Assembly (NCBI RefSeq): GCF_014200305.1
Contig: NZ_JACHBL010000001.1
Span: 806,001 to 870,000 of the forward strand
Source of the DNA: Neomicrococcus lactis
Lineage (GTDB): Bacteria > Actinomycetota > Actinomycetes > Actinomycetales > Micrococcaceae
Direction of reading: 5' to 3'
DNA length: 64,000 nucleotides
Shown: piece after piece, positions 33,086 to 43,773 of the stretch
Layout of the letters: the number at the start of each line of letters is the position of its first letter
Position numbering within the stretch: the first letter of the stretch is position 1
Program-made: the position numbers and the translations under genes
Notes under the pieces: generated by a model
The model's input: only the letters and a program-made list of their open reading frames with translations
Databases searched by the model: none
What the model was told of the DNA's origin: nothing

Positions 33086-34246
33086 CTAGCGTTTAGTTCC
33101 AAAGCTGCGGTGCGCTTGTACTTGCGCAAAGAGCTGCTGCCGTTGACGGACCAAGAGGCTGAGCATGCGCTGTTCCTCGGAGGCGTCTTGCGGTAGCGCG
33201 TGACCTCGCACGATGCGGTGCCGCGTGGCACCCAAGCGAGTGGCGGTACTCGTGAAGTCCTTCATAATCCCGCCTGCGCCAGCGGCAACTGCCCACAGCC
33301 GCGCACGGCGGCGACCCTGCGGCGTCGTAAACATCTCCACTTCCTCACCAGAGAGCCAACCGGCCTGTGCGTAGTCAGCGAGGCGCGTGGCCAGAAGCTT
33401 GCGCTCCACGCGGCGCATGTACCAGACACCCACGATCGTCAAGATGAAAAGCGGCACCTGGAAAAGGAAATAGAAGGAGAGGAAGTCAGAGAAGAACAGG
33501 CTCAGCCCGCCGTTCCAGAAGAAGTGGGCGATCATTGCAGGGATCAAGCCGGCGAGGAAGTACCAGAGCCAGTGAGCGCGCTTTCCGCGTTGCACAGCCA
33601 GACCCAGCATGAAGCCCGTCCACGCGGTGAAGAGCACGTGTGCGAACGGCGAGAAGAGACCGCGAAGAATAAAGATCTGCATGAGGCTCGCGTCATGGTC
33701 TTCGAAAGAGCTCATGAAATAGAGAATGTTCTCGGTGAAAGCGAACCCAGCGCCCACCAGACCTCCGTAGACAACGCCATCCACGGTGCCGTCGAAGTGG
33801 CTCTTGCCGAGCATGAAGATCAACAGGACGCCCAGGCCCTTCGAAATTTCTTCGATGATGGGCGCTTGAACAATGGCGCCGAAGAGTTCTGGATCTTCAA
33901 AAGGGGAAAGGCCGCCGAACGCCGCTTGAAAAACGCCGCCGAAAACCAGCGCCATAATCACCGAGACGCCAGCGCCCCACAGCAAGGCGATCGTCACAAA
34001 GACGCGTGGTTCCGGATCCCACCGGTCCACCCAGCGCAGACCCACGAGGCAAATCACGAGAGGAATCAGTGCCAGCAAAGTCGTGAGCGTTAGCCCGGTG
34101 GTCCCGTAGCTCGACCACAAGAAGAAAGCCACAACACCCAAGAACATGAAGAGCGCAATGAGAGCGATGGTGACAGCGACACCGGATCCGGCGGGTCGCG
34201 GAGATTCTTGCAGAGATGAGTAAGGCGATTGTGAGGGAAAGCTCAT
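33086..34246 (-). CDS. PrsW-family intramembrane protease
   Basis: 386 residues with about eight or nine membrane helices in the first 270. The PrsW signature is visible: IIEEISKGLGVL carries the EExxK glutamates, and later helices provide FSPFAHVLFTAWTGF and AMIAHFFWNG with the conserved histidines. PrsW enzymes cleave anti-sigma factors in Bacillus; the target here is unknown. A soluble basic tail of about 110 residues follows. ATG at 34246. It is divergent from pyrR. Confidence 0.88.
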   Translation of the reverse strand: MSFPSQSPYSSLQESPRPAGSGVAVTIALIALFMFLGVVAFFLWSSYGTTGLTLTTLLALIPLVICLVGLRWVDRWDPEPRVFVTIALLWGAGVSVIMALVFGGVFQAAFGGLSPFEDPELFGAIVQAPIIEEISKGLGVLLIFMLGKSHFDGTVDGVVYGGLVGAGFAFTENILYFMSSFEDHDASLMQIFILRGLFSPFAHVLFTAWTGFMLGLAVQRGKRAHWLWYFLAGLIPAMIAHFFWNGGLSLFFSDFLSFYFLFQVPLFILTIVGVWYMRRVERKLLATRLADYAQAGWLSGEEVEMFTTPQGRRRARLWAVAAGAGGIMKDFTSTATRLGATRHRIVRGHALPQDASEEQRMLSLLVRQRQQLFAQVQAHRSFGTKR

Positions 34247-34312
34247 GATACCTAGCGTAGTGTCCTGCTACCGAGCTCTTGCCACGTGGTAGTTTAGAGG
34301 TCGTCAGACAAC

Positions 34313-34347
34313 CTTTAAAGTCCGTCCTGTGAGGCGGGGAAGGAGTC
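34313..34347 (+). promoter_or_regulatory. PyrR-binding loop over the pyrR ribosome binding site
   Basis: AGTCCGTCCTGTGAGGCGG contains TCCTGTGAGGC (34325-34335), matching the conserved PyrR-binding loop. It lies 4 nt before GGGGAAGGAG, the pyrR Shine-Dalgarno. PyrR with UMP bound there would block ribosomes, the translational form of control described in mycobacteria. No terminator hairpin is seen, which argues against attenuation. Confidence 0.75.
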
Positions 34348-34350
34348 GGC

Positions 34351-34965
34351 ATGAAGGAATACAACACCGAGTCCACGGATTCGAGTGCACCCTCGCCGCG
34401 CAGTGAACGAGTAGTACTCAACGGCTCAGATATTGAGCGCGTTTTGAAAAGAATCTCCTACGAGATTATCGAGGCCAATAAGGGCGTCGATGACCTCGTC
34501 ATTCTAGGAATCCCACGCCGCGGCTTCCCGTTGGCACAGCGCATCGCGCGCAACATCGCTGCTGAAACCGGAATCGATGCAGAGTCCCTCGTGGGACAGC
34601 TCGATGTCACGATGTATCGCGATGATCTTCGCCGCAGCAAATCCCGCACCCCGGCACCCACAAAGCTTCCTGCTCAGGGAATTGACGGTAAGACAGTAGT
34701 TCTCGTGGACGACGTCCTGTTCTCCGGTCGCACCATCCGCGCCGCCCTGGACGCCATGGTGGACTTGGGCCGTCCCCACGTAGTTCGCCTAGCTGTCCTA
34801 GTTGACCGCGGCCACCGCGAGCTTCCTATCCGCGCGGATCACGTCGGCAAAAACCTTCCCACGGCCCAGTCCGAGCGCGTGGAAGTTCATTTGGAAGAGA
34901 CCGATGAGATCAATGGCGAGCCCGTCAACGAAGTGGTCATCGTGAGCGCAGGGGAGCAGCACTAA
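34351..34965 (+). CDS. pyrR: PyrR bifunctional pyr operon regulator/uracil phosphoribosyltransferase
   Basis: 204 residues: a short Ser-rich N-terminus, then the type I phosphoribosyltransferase fold with PRPP motif [33 protein letters not shown] and [22 protein letters not shown] are conserved PyrR blocks. It binds pyr mRNA when UMP is high and also makes UMP from uracil. ATG at 34351 follows AAGGAG. It heads a tightly overlapped operon; its stop shares one base with the pyrB start (TAATG). Confidence 0.96.
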   Translation: MKEYNTESTDSSAPSPRSERVVLNGSDIERVLKRISYEIIEANKGVDDLVILGIPRRGFPLAQRIARNIAAETGIDAESLVGQLDVTMYRDDLRRSKSRTPAPTKLPAQGIDGKTVVLVDDVLFSGRTIRAALDAMVDLGRPHVVRLAVLVDRGHRELPIRADHVGKNLPTAQSERVEVHLEETDEINGEPVNEVVIVSAGEQH

Positions 34966-35933
34966 TGAAGCACCTGTTATCCACCAAGGATCTGTCGCGC
35001 GATCAGGCCATCAACATTCTGGACGTCGCCGAGGAAATGGCCGCCGTCTCTCAGCGGGAAGTCAAGAAGCTTCCCGCCCTGCGCGGCCGCACCGTGGTGA
35101 ACCTCTTCTTCGAAGACTCCACCCGTACCCGCATCTCTTTCGAAGCTGCGGCAAAGCGCCTCAGCGCAGACGTCATCAACTTCGCCGCCAAGGGTTCCTC
35201 GGTCTCCAAGGGCGAAAGCCTCAAGGACACTGCACAGACTCTCGAAGCTATGGGCGCTGACGCCGTGGTAATTCGTCACTCGGCATCTGGTGCACCAGCT
35301 CGCTTGGCTGTCACGGACTGGATCTCCGGTGCCGTGGTCAACGCAGGCGACGGAACCCATGAGCACCCAACCCAGGCACTCCTGGACGCCTTCACGTTGC
35401 GCCGCCACTGGTCACAGAAGTCCGGGAACGCGTCCACCGGAAGCGCCCTTGAAGGCATGCGCGTCACGATTGTCGGCGACATCCTTCACTCGCGCGTGGC
35501 TCGCTCCAATGTCTGGTTGCTGACCACCCTCGGCGCCAAGGTGACCCTGGTTGCTCCGCCAACCTTGGTTCCGGTGAACGCACAGTGGCCATGCGAGATC
35601 AAGTTCGATCTCGACGAAGCTCTTGCCGAAGAGCCGGACGCAGTCATGATGCTGCGTGTTCAGGCCGAACGCATGAACGCAGCGTTCTTCCCGAACGAAC
35701 GTGAATACTCACGCCGTTGGGGACTCAGCGATGACCGCTTCACGCAGTTCATGAATGCCACCCAGCAAGAGTCCATCATTTTGCACCCGGGTCCTATGAA
35801 CCGTGGCTTGGAAATCTCCTCTGCCGCGGCGGATGCCAAGCAGTCTCAAGTCCTTCAGCAGGTCACGAACGGTGTGTCCGTGCGTATGGCCGTTCTCTAC
35901 CTCTTGCTCAGCGGCGAGCTCGACGAATCGTAA
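34965..35933 (+). CDS. pyrB: Aspartate carbamoyltransferase catalytic subunit
   Basis: 322 residues. Carbamoyl-phosphate site [18 protein letters not shown], the [12 protein letters not shown] aspartate-domain motif, [11 protein letters not shown] and the late HPGPMNRG are diagnostic. Second step of pyrimidine synthesis. No pyrI regulatory subunit follows, as usual outside enterobacteria. Confidence 0.96.
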   Translation: MKHLLSTKDLSRDQAINILDVAEEMAAVSQREVKKLPALRGRTVVNLFFEDSTRTRISFEAAAKRLSADVINFAAKGSSVSKGESLKDTAQTLEAMGADAVVIRHSASGAPARLAVTDWISGAVVNAGDGTHEHPTQALLDAFTLRRHWSQKSGNASTGSALEGMRVTIVGDILHSRVARSNVWLLTTLGAKVTLVAPPTLVPVNAQWPCEIKFDLDEALAEEPDAVMMLRVQAERMNAAFFPNEREYSRRWGLSDDRFTQFMNATQQESIILHPGPMNRGLEISSAAADAKQSQVLQQVTNGVSVRMAVLYLLLSGELDES

Positions 35934-35944
35934 AGGTGAATCAA

Positions 35945-37282
35945 TTGACCACGTACCTCGTACAGGGCGCCTCCATTCTGGACGGCGAAACCCAAGACAT
36001 TCTCATCGCTGACGGACAGATCCTTGCTGTTGGCAGCGAAGCAACAAACCACAAAGACGCTAAGAACGCGCAAGTCGTCGACGCTGCTGGACTCGTCGCC
36101 CTCCCAGGCTTCGTTGACCTGCACACCCACTTGCGCGAACCAGGCCGCGAAGACGCAGAGACGGTGGAAACCGGAACTCGCGCTGCGGCGCTGGGTGGCT
36201 TTACCGCCGTGCACGCGATGGCCAACTCCCTCCCGGTGGCTGATACCGCCGGCGTCGTCGAACAGGTCTGGAGCCTTGGCAAGCGCAGCGGCTGGGTGGA
36301 TGTCCGCCCGGTTGGTGCTGTGACCGTTGGCCTCAAGGGCGAGCGCTTGAGCGAAATGGGCGCCATGGCTGATTCCCGTGCTCAAGTTCGAGTGTTCTCC
36401 GACGACGGCATCTGCGTCTTCGACCCCGTGCTCATGCGCCGCGCGCTCGAGTACGTGAAGGCTTTCGACGGCGTCGTCGCGCAGCACGCTCAAGAGCCAC
36501 GCTTGACCGAGGGTGCCCAGATGAACGAAGGCACCGTGAGCGCCGACCTCGGCCTCGCCGGATGGCCTGCAGTCGCGGAAGAAGCAATCATCGCCCGTGA
36601 CGTCCTGCTCGCTGAGCACGTGGGATCTCGCTTGCACGTCTGCCACGTCTCCACCGCCGGTAGCGTCGAGATCATTCGCTGGGCCAAGTCCCGCGGCGTC
36701 AACGTGACCGCGGAAGTCACCCCGCATCACTTGCTCCTCACGGACGAACTCGTCCGCACTTTCGATCCTGTCTACAAGGTGAACCCACCGCTTCGTGCGG
36801 ACAAGGATGTTCAGGCACTTCGCGCTGCTGTCGCCGACGGAACCATCGACATCATCGGCACGGACCACGCACCGCACCCCAGCGAATCCAAGGACTGCGA
36901 ATGGGCGCAGGCAGCCATGGGCATGACTGGTCTCGAGACGGCCTTCGCGATCGTCAACGAGACGCTCGTGAAGACTGGCCTCATTGGCTGGGATACGGTT
37001 GCCCGCATCATGTCCGAAACCCCGGCAAACATCGGCCGCGTGGCCGATCAGGGCCGTCCGCTCGCAGCTGGCGAGCCAGCCAACATCACGTTGGTTGATC
37101 CGCAAGCATCCTGGACGGTCGATCCAGAAGCTATGGCAACCAAGGGCCGCAACTCACCGTTCAGGGACATGGAAGTTCAGGGCGCCGTCCGCCACGTGTT
37201 CTTCCACGGTCACCCGACGGTGCTTGATGGCGCGCTCAATGATCCGCATCCTGCGGCTACTCGCGAAGGGACGTCCGCGTGA
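35945..37282 (+). CDS. pyrC: Dihydroorotase, class I type
   Basis: About 445 residues, amidohydrolase fold. Metal ligands are in GFVDLHTHLREPG, the VAQHAQEP and RLHVCHVSTAGS histidines, and IIGTDHAPHP. It closes carbamoyl-aspartate to dihydroorotate. TTG at 35945 is preferred (MTTYLVQGASILDG) because AAAGGTG precedes it; GTG at 35936, only 2 nt past pyrB, is the alternative. Its stop overlaps the next gene by 4 nt. Confidence 0.95.
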   Translation: MTTYLVQGASILDGETQDILIADGQILAVGSEATNHKDAKNAQVVDAAGLVALPGFVDLHTHLREPGREDAETVETGTRAAALGGFTAVHAMANSLPVADTAGVVEQVWSLGKRSGWVDVRPVGAVTVGLKGERLSEMGAMADSRAQVRVFSDDGICVFDPVLMRRALEYVKAFDGVVAQHAQEPRLTEGAQMNEGTVSADLGLAGWPAVAEEAIIARDVLLAEHVGSRLHVCHVSTAGSVEIIRWAKSRGVNVTAEVTPHHLLLTDELVRTFDPVYKVNPPLRADKDVQALRAAVADGTIDIIGTDHAPHPSESKDCEWAQAAMGMTGLETAFAIVNETLVKTGLIGWDTVARIMSETPANIGRVADQGRPLAAGEPANITLVDPQASWTVDPEAMATKGRNSPFRDMEVQGAVRHVFFHGHPTVLDGALNDPHPAATREGTSA

Positions 37283-37830
37283 CGGAACCAAATTACGGTC
37301 CCGCGATCTTCATAACCCTCGGAATTATCGTGGTGTTGATCGGGCTCATGGCACTTGGCTGGCGAAATCGCCTCAAGCGCCAGGCTGACGTTACAGCGCC
37401 ACCGGCAGCTCCGGCTGATCTTGGTGCCGCTATCGCAACGGGTGAAGGCACCTACATTACGACGACGACTGCTCACGATTACTTGGATCGGATCGCAGTA
37501 CACGGCTTGGGAATTCGGACGACTGCCGTCTTGTCCGTTCATGAAAGCGGTGTGATCTTCGACCGATCCGGAAGCGACGCCCTGTTCATTCCGCGGGAGT
37601 CGCTGCGAGACGTTCGTCTTGATTCCGGCATGGCTGGAAAATTTGTTGAAAAAGACGGCCTGATCGTGATCGAGTGGAACATTGGCGCGCACGAAGGTGC
37701 CGCAGACTCCGCAGAGACCAACGTGGACACTGGATTCCGCGCTCGGTATCACGAGCAACAAGCAGAACTTTTCGCGGCAATTGAATCCATCTTGCCGCGC
37801 ACCACACAGAACGAGAGGAAGTCGGCATGA
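37279..37830 (+). CDS. PH-like-domain membrane protein of the pyr operon
   Basis: 183 residues. One N-terminal membrane helix ([19 protein letters not shown]), a Pro/Ala linker, then a compact strand-rich domain ([33 protein letters not shown]...[20 protein letters not shown]) ending in a helix. Similar proteins at this place in actinobacterial pyr operons are labelled PH-like-domain or transporter proteins; the role is not known. Overlaps of 4 nt with both pyrC and carA tie its synthesis to pyrimidine enzymes. Confidence 0.85.
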   Translation: MTEPNYGPAIFITLGIIVVLIGLMALGWRNRLKRQADVTAPPAAPADLGAAIATGEGTYITTTTAHDYLDRIAVHGLGIRTTAVLSVHESGVIFDRSGSDALFIPRESLRDVRLDSGMAGKFVEKDGLIVIEWNIGAHEGAADSAETNVDTGFRARYHEQQAELFAAIESILPRTTQNERKSA

Positions 37831-39020
37831 GTACCGCAACCTTGCAACCAGCAGTTTTGGTGTTGGAGGACGGCCGCACTTTTCGTGGACAGTCCTACGG
37901 CGCTACCGGCACCACGTTGGGAGAAGCAGTCTTTAACACCGGCATGACCGGCTACCAGGAGACGCTCACGGACCCTTCGTACGCTCGTCAGATCGTGGTG
38001 CAGACCGCGCCACACATCGGTAACACGGGTGTGAACCAGGTCGACAACGAGTCCCGCAAGATCTGGGTGGCAGGCTACGTGGTGCGCGATGCAGCGCGTC
38101 GTCCTTCCAACTTCCGCTCAGAGGGTTCCCTCAATGACATGCTTCAGGCTCAGGGCATCGTAGGAATCCAGGGCGTCGATACGCGCGCTTTGACCCGTCA
38201 CTTGCGTGACCGTGGCGCGATGAAAGCCGGAATCTTTTCCGGCGAAGCCGCTCAGCGTGCGGAAGCCGATCTCCTTGAAGAGGTGCGTAACCAGCCAGCG
38301 ATGGCCGGTGCCCGCCTCGCGGAAGAGGTCAGCGCTGACGTAAGCTACGTCGTCGTACCTTCTGACCACGGATGGGAAGGCGAGCCGATCTTCAAGATTG
38401 CCGCCCTCGATCTGGGCATCAAGGGAATGACGCCGCAGCGTTTCGCCGAGCGCGGCGTCGAAGTCCACGTACTTCCTGCGAACTCCACCCTCGCCGATAT
38501 CGAAGCCATCAACCCAGACGGCGTCTTCATGTCCAACGGGCCTGGTGACCCGGGAACTGCCGACGCTCAAGTCGAGCTTCTTCGCGACGTCTTGCGCAAG
38601 GATCTGCCGTTCTTCGGTATTTGCTTCGGCAACCAGATTTTGGGCCGTGCACTCGGCTACGGAACGTACAAGCTCAAGTTTGGACACCGCGGCATCAACC
38701 AGCCCGTCATGGATCACACCACGGGCAAGGTGGAAATCACTGCGCAGAACCACGGCTTCGCCGTCGACGCGCCGGTAGGGGAGCCCACCACGGCACCACT
38801 CGCCGAATTTGGACGCGTACAGGTCAGCCACACCTCGTTGAACGACAACGTGGTGGAAGGCCTCAAGTGCCTCGACATCCCAGCGTTCTCGGTGCAGTAC
38901 CACCCAGAGGCCGCAGCCGGACCGCACGACGCCGCCTACCTTTTTGATCGATTTGTAGACACGATGCGCGCGCATCACACCGCCACGAATGTTTCTGGCC
39001 AGCAGGAGGACAAGAACTAA
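37827..39020 (+). CDS. carA: Carbamoyl-phosphate synthase small (glutaminase) subunit
   Basis: 397 residues. N-terminal CPSase_sm domain ([30 protein letters not shown]) and a class I glutaminase with nucleophile Cys in [12 protein letters not shown] and His in [13 protein letters not shown]. Supplies ammonia to CarB. ATG at 37827 overlaps the preceding stop by 4 nt; its TAA overlaps carB by one base. Confidence 0.97.
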   Translation: MSTATLQPAVLVLEDGRTFRGQSYGATGTTLGEAVFNTGMTGYQETLTDPSYARQIVVQTAPHIGNTGVNQVDNESRKIWVAGYVVRDAARRPSNFRSEGSLNDMLQAQGIVGIQGVDTRALTRHLRDRGAMKAGIFSGEAAQRAEADLLEEVRNQPAMAGARLAEEVSADVSYVVVPSDHGWEGEPIFKIAALDLGIKGMTPQRFAERGVEVHVLPANSTLADIEAINPDGVFMSNGPGDPGTADAQVELLRDVLRKDLPFFGICFGNQILGRALGYGTYKLKFGHRGINQPVMDHTTGKVEITAQNHGFAVDAPVGEPTTAPLAEFGRVQVSHTSLNDNVVEGLKCLDIPAFSVQYHPEAAAGPHDAAYLFDRFVDTMRAHHTATNVSGQQEDKN

Positions 39021-42000
39021 TGCCCAAGCGCAATGATTTGAAGTCGGTTTTGGTCATTGGATCCGGACCGATTGTGATTGGCCAGGCCGCAGAGTTCGAT
39101 TACTCCGGCACCCAGGCACTCCGCGTTCTGAAGGAGGAAGGCATCCGTGTCATCCTCGTGAACTCCAACCCCGCCACCATCATGACGGACCCAGAGCTCG
39201 CGGACGCTACCTACGTTGAGCCCATCACGCCAGAAGTGGTGGAGAAGATCATCGCCAAGGAACGCCCTGACGCGATTCTTCCAACTCTGGGCGGCCAGAC
39301 CGCGCTGAACACGGCGATCGCTCTGGACAAGTCCGGCGCGTTGGAAAAGTACGGCGTGGAACTCATTGGCGCCAACATCGCTGCCATTGAGCTCGGCGAA
39401 GACCGCGAGAAGTTCAAGGGTGTTGTAGAGCGTTGCGGCGCCGAAAGCGCGCGCAGCCACATTGTGCACTCGATGGAAGAGGCTCTCGTAGCCGCTGCAG
39501 ACCTCGGCTACCCGCTGGTGGTTCGTCCGTCCTTCACCATGGGCGGTCTCGGTTCAGGCATGGCGTACAACGAAGAGGACTTGCACCGCATTGCCGGCGC
39601 CGGCATCCAGTACAGCCCAACCTCCGAGGTTCTTCTCGAAGAATCCATCTTGGGCTGGAAAGAGTACGAGCTCGAGATGATGCGCGATAAGAACGACAAC
39701 GTAGTGGTTGTCTGTTCTATCGAGAACTTCGATCCGGTAGGTGTTCACACGGGCGACTCCATCACCGTGGCTCCTGCCATGACGCTGACGGACCGCGAGT
39801 ACCAGAACCTTCGTGACATCGCGATCGCCGTGATCCGCGAAGTGGGCGTTGATACCGGCGGCTGCAACATTCAGTTCGCGATTGAGCCGTCCACCGGCCG
39901 CGTTGTGGTCATTGAAATGAACCCGCGCGTGTCCCGTTCGTCCGCGCTGGCTTCCAAGGCCACGGGCTTCGCCATCGCCAAGATCGCCACGAAGCTCTCC
40001 TTGGGCTACACCCTGGACGAGATCCCGAACGACATCACCAAGAAGACCCCCGCGTCCTTCGAGCCAACCCTCGACTACGTAGTGGTCAAGGTTCCACGCT
40101 TCGCGTTCGAGAAGTTCCCGGCAGCTGACCCAACGCTGACCACCACCATGAAGTCCGTTGGCGAAGCCATGGCCTTGGGCCGCAACTTCACCGAGGCTCT
40201 TCAGAAGGCACTGCGCTCGCTCGAACAGAAGGGTTCCGAACTCACGTTTGATGCCCCAGCTGCGGAAGAGATTCCAGAGCTCGTTGCCAGCACGCGCATC
40301 GGCACCACAGGACGCTTGCGAAACGTTCAGCGCGCGCTCTTGGGCGGAGCTTCCCTCGAGGAGCTCTACGAAGTCAGCGGCATTGATCCATGGTTCTTGG
40401 ATCAGTTGGTGCTCATCAACGAAGTCGCTGCTGAAGTTCGCGCCGCACAGAACCTCACCCCAGAGGTCCTGCGTCTTGCCAAGCGTCACGGCTTCTCGGA
40501 TGCACAGATCGGTGCTCTCACCCACACCGCAGAGGACGTGGTGCGCGGAGTGCGCCACGCTCTCGGTATCCGCCCGGTCTTCAAGACGGTGGACACGTGT
40601 GCTGCTGAGTTCGAGGCCTACACGCCGTACCACTACTCGAGCTATGACGAAGAGACCGAGGTTGGTCAGCACGAGGGCAAGTCGGTCATCATCTTGGGCT
40701 CCGGTCCAAACCGTATTGGTCAGGGCATCGAGTTCGATTATTCATGTGTTCACGCCACGCTCGCTTTGCGCGAAGCCGGCTACGAAACCGTGATGGTCAA
40801 CTGCAACCCTGAAACTGTCTCCACGGACTACGACGTCTCCACGCGTCTCTACTTCGAGCCGCTGACCCTCGAGGATGTCCTCGAAGTCATCGCAGCTGAA
40901 GAAGCAACCGGCGGCGTCCTCGGCGTCTTCGTACAGCTCGGCGGTCAAACTCCGCTCAAGCTTGCACAGGACCTTGCAGACGCTGGCGTGACCATCCTTG
41001 GTACCAGCCCAGAAGCAATCGACCTCGCAGAACACCGTGGCGCGTTCTCTCGCGTTCTCGAGCGCGGCAACTTGGTATCGCCTCGTAACGGCACGGCAGT
41101 GTCCTTCGAGGACGCCAAGAAGATCGCTGACGAGATTGGCTACCCAGTCCTCGTACGCCCGTCCTACGTACTTGGCGGCCGCGGCATGGAAATCGTCTAC
41201 GACGAGGCCAACCTTTCCCGCTACATCGAGAACGCCACGGAGATCACCCCAGATCACCCAGTTCTCGTGGACCGTTTCTTGGAAGACGCCATCGAGATTG
41301 ACGTTGACGCGCTCTTCGACGGCACCGACCTCTTCGTCGGCGGCGTCATGGAGCACATCGAAGAAGCCGGCATTCACTCCGGCGACTCGGCGTGTGCACT
41401 TCCGCCGATCACCTTGGGCCCAGACACGATCGCCCGCGTGGTGCAGGCAACTCGCGTCATCGCCGAAGGCGTTGGCGTCCGCGGTCTGATCAACATTCAG
41501 TTCGCTCTCGCTTCTGACGTTCTCTACGTCATCGAGGCCAACCCTCGCGCGTCCCGCACGGTGCCGTTCGTTTCGAAGGCAACGGGCGTTCAGCTCGCGA
41601 AGGCAGCGGCTCTCATCGGCGTGGGTGCAAAGATCGCCGAAATGCGCGGCAGCATGCTCCCAGTAGTCGGCGACGGCTCCACCTTGCCTGCCGATGCTCC
41701 GGTTGCTGTCAAGGAAGCCGTGTTGCCGTTCGCTCGTTTCCGCACGATCGATGGCCGCGCCGTTGACTCCTTGCTGGGCCCAGAAATGCGCTCCACGGGC
41801 GAAGTCATGGGCATTGACGAGAGCTTCGACATCGCCTTCGCGAAGAGCCAGGCCGCAGCGAACAACCCATTGCCAACCTCCGGCAAGGTCTTCGTCTCCG
41901 TCGCTAACCGCGACAAGCGCGCCATGGTCATGCCAGTCAAGCGCCTAGTGGATTTGGGCTTCGAAGTTGTCTCCACCGGCGGCACCGCCGAGGTTCTGCG

Positions 42001-42325
42001 CCGCAATGGCGTCAAGGCCACGGTTGTTGCCAAGGTCCACCAGGAGACGGGCGAGCAGACCATCGTTGACCTCGTCACGAGCGGTGAGATCGACATGATC
42101 CTCAATACGCCATCCGGTGGCGATTCCCGGATCGACGGCTACGAGATCCGTGCGGCAGCCACGAGCGTGGGCACCCCGATCATCACCACGGTCGCCGAGT
42201 TCTCGGCAGCCGTCCAGGCGATCGAGTCCATGCGCAAGACCGAATGGGACGTGCGGAGCCTTCAGGAACACGCAGCCCGTCTGGCCGCCTCCACCGAGGC
42301 AATGCTGGCAGGAAAGCAAGCCTAA
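39020..42325 (+). CDS. carB: Carbamoyl-phosphate synthase large subunit
   Basis: 1101 residues, full length. Two homologous ATP-grasp halves are visible: [22 protein letters not shown] and, in the second half, [21 protein letters not shown]. Each has its own metal-binding block ([40 protein letters not shown]). The C-terminal MGS allosteric domain ([18 protein letters not shown]) should sense UMP and related effectors. It provides carbamoyl phosphate for both pyrimidines and arginine. Confidence 0.97.
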   Translation: MPKRNDLKSVLVIGSGPIVIGQAAEFDYSGTQALRVLKEEGIRVILVNSNPATIMTDPELADATYVEPITPEVVEKIIAKERPDAILPTLGGQTALNTAIALDKSGALEKYGVELIGANIAAIELGEDREKFKGVVERCGAESARSHIVHSMEEALVAAADLGYPLVVRPSFTMGGLGSGMAYNEEDLHRIAGAGIQYSPTSEVLLEESILGWKEYELEMMRDKNDNVVVVCSIENFDPVGVHTGDSITVAPAMTLTDREYQNLRDIAIAVIREVGVDTGGCNIQFAIEPSTGRVVVIEMNPRVSRSSALASKATGFAIAKIATKLSLGYTLDEIPNDITKKTPASFEPTLDYVVVKVPRFAFEKFPAADPTLTTTMKSVGEAMALGRNFTEALQKALRSLEQKGSELTFDAPAAEEIPELVASTRIGTTGRLRNVQRALLGGASLEELYEVSGIDPWFLDQLVLINEVAAEVRAAQNLTPEVLRLAKRHGFSDAQIGALTHTAEDVVRGVRHALGIRPVFKTVDTCAAEFEAYTPYHYSSYDEETEVGQHEGKSVIILGSGPNRIGQGIEFDYSCVHATLALREAGYETVMVNCNPETVSTDYDVSTRLYFEPLTLEDVLEVIAAEEATGGVLGVFVQLGGQTPLKLAQDLADAGVTILGTSPEAIDLAEHRGAFSRVLERGNLVSPRNGTAVSFEDAKKIADEIGYPVLVRPSYVLGGRGMEIVYDEANLSRYIENATEITPDHPVLVDRFLEDAIEIDVDALFDGTDLFVGGVMEHIEEAGIHSGDSACALPPITLGPDTIARVVQATRVIAEGVGVRGLINIQFALASDVLYVIEANPRASRTVPFVSKATGVQLAKAAALIGVGAKIAEMRGSMLPVVGDGSTLPADAPVAVKEAVLPFARFRTIDGRAVDSLLGPEMRSTGEVMGIDESFDIAFAKSQAAANNPLPTSGKVFVSVANRDKRAMVMPVKRLVDLGFEVVSTGGTAEVLRRNGVKATVVAKVHQETGEQTIVDLVTSGEIDMILNTPSGGDSRIDGYEIRAAATSVGTPIITTVAEFSAAVQAIESMRKTEWDVRSLQEHAARLAASTEAMLAGKQA

Positions 42326-43176
42326 TGAGTAACTCTGCTAGCGAGCGGCGTTCGTTCGGTGCCCGGCTGACGCAGGCAATGCAGGATCGCGGCCCACTGT
42401 GTGTGGGCATCGATCCGCATCCAGCCCTGTTGGCACAGTGGGGATTAGCGGACGACGCCGCCGCCTTGCGGACATTTTCACATTCCGTTTTGGAGGCCAC
42501 GGCTGATATCGCTGCGGCGATCAAGCCTCAAGTGGCCTTGTTTGAGCGGCATGGTTCGCGCGGTCTCGGCGTGCTGGAAGAAATTCTTGCCGAGGCCCGT
42601 GAACTTGGAGTCTTGACCATTGCCGACGCGAAGCGTGGAGACATCGGTTCCACCATGCAGGCATACGCCGAAGCATGGCTGGCTGATGGCTCTCCGCTGG
42701 CCGCCGACTCGTTGACGGTCAGCCCGTACTTGGGCTTTGAGTCTTTGCGTCCCGCACTTGATCTTGCAGCCGAAACTGGCCGCGGCATCTTTGTGTTGGC
42801 GCTGACCTCAAACCCTGAAGGTGCCTCGGTACAGCATGTTGGGGGACAGGACTCAGTTGCTCGGCGCATCATCGAGGCCGTGGCCCAGGAAAACTCGAGG
42901 GTGACAGCAGGTCTGGGATCCGTGGGCCTCGTGGTGGGCGCCACAGTGGCTGCAGTAGCTCGGGATCTTGGAATCGACTTGCCTGGCTCATTTGCTCCGC
43001 TTCTTGCTCCAGGGCTCGGAGCGCAAGGTGCCACCGCAACGGACATGCGTGAAGACTTTGGTCATGCTTGGAGCCAGGTTCTGGCCAGCAGCAGCCGCGG
43101 AATTCTCAAAGCGGGCCCCTCGGTAGAGGGCTTGCGAGCAGCTACTTTGGAGACAATTTCGAGCCTCCAAGGCTAG
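42325..43176 (+). CDS. pyrF: Orotidine 5'-phosphate decarboxylase, type 2
   Basis: 283 residues, the longer type 2 form found in actinobacteria. VGIDPHPALLAQWG at the N-terminus and the catalytic IADAKRGDIGSTMQAYAEAWL (Asp-Lys-Asp network) are diagnostic; the phosphate site near FAPLLAPGLGAQGAT is also present. ATG at 42325 overlaps the carB stop by one base. It ends this operon; pyrD and pyrE are not in the window. Confidence 0.95.
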   Translation: MSNSASERRSFGARLTQAMQDRGPLCVGIDPHPALLAQWGLADDAAALRTFSHSVLEATADIAAAIKPQVALFERHGSRGLGVLEEILAEARELGVLTIADAKRGDIGSTMQAYAEAWLADGSPLAADSLTVSPYLGFESLRPALDLAAETGRGIFVLALTSNPEGASVQHVGGQDSVARRIIEAVAQENSRVTAGLGSVGLVVGATVAAVARDLGIDLPGSFAPLLAPGLGAQGATATDMREDFGHAWSQVLASSSRGILKAGPSVEGLRAATLETISSLQG

Positions 43177-43286
43177 TGAAATCAGTGGTGTACTGGCGAG
43201 TTCAATAAATTAGACCTGAAATTCCTAAAATTGTTCGGAAAATGGGTTGATTAGGGACGATGAATTCGCTAGGTTCAATTCATGCT

Positions 43287-43315
43287 TTGACGTACGCAGT
43301 ACTTTGCGTTATTGC
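43287..43315 (+). promoter_or_regulatory. Promoter candidate for mihF
   Basis: TTGACG at 43287-43292, 17 bp, then TATTGC at 43310-43315, about 43 bp before the mihF start. An inverted ATGAATT/AATTCAT pair (43260-43266, 43277-43283) lies just upstream and could be a binding site. Confidence 0.45.
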
Positions 43316-43357
43316 ATCACCGTACCGTCACCACGGATTACATTTGAGGAGCTGCCA

Positions 43358-43699
43358 ATGGTACTTAAGGACCTCTCAGACGAGGACCGCGCCAAAGCTC
43401 GTGCTAAAGCATTGGAAGCGCGTACTCGGCGGGCAAGCATCAAGAATGAATTTGCTACCGGAAACCTCACAATTTCCCAGATTCTGGAATTGGTGCCATC
43501 GGATGAGGCAGTTGGACGGCTCCGTGTCGGCGAACTACTCGAAGCACTCCCTGGCGTCGGTACCGTTCGCGCTTCAACCATCATGCACAAGTTGGGAATT
43601 TCAGAGTCCCGGCGCATGCGTGGATTGGGTCGCAAGCAAAAGAATGCGCTCACCGAGTATTTCAGCACCGATTCGAAGTCGAATTCCCGCGCCCGCTAG
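43358..43699 (+). CDS. mihF: Integration host factor, actinobacterial type (mIHF)
   Basis: 113 residues of mIHF type, a nucleoid protein unrelated to enterobacterial IHF. The N-terminus is a charged helix (LSDEDRAKARAKALEARTRRA). The core VGRLRVGELLEALPGVGTVRASTIMHKLGI contains the DNA-binding helix-two-turn-helix fold, followed by the basic SRRMRGLGRKQKNAL. ATG at 43358 follows GAGGAG. It precedes gmk, as in mycobacteria and Streptomyces. The product should be abundant and affect chromosome structure. Confidence 0.94.
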   Translation: MVLKDLSDEDRAKARAKALEARTRRASIKNEFATGNLTISQILELVPSDEAVGRLRVGELLEALPGVGTVRASTIMHKLGISESRRMRGLGRKQKNALTEYFSTDSKSNSRAR

Positions 43700-43773
43700 C
43701 GTACTGTTGACGATCTATAAGTTCGCGTCAGTAAGAGCGCGGTAGGTCTATTGGTGCGCGCCGAGGAGTAGAA

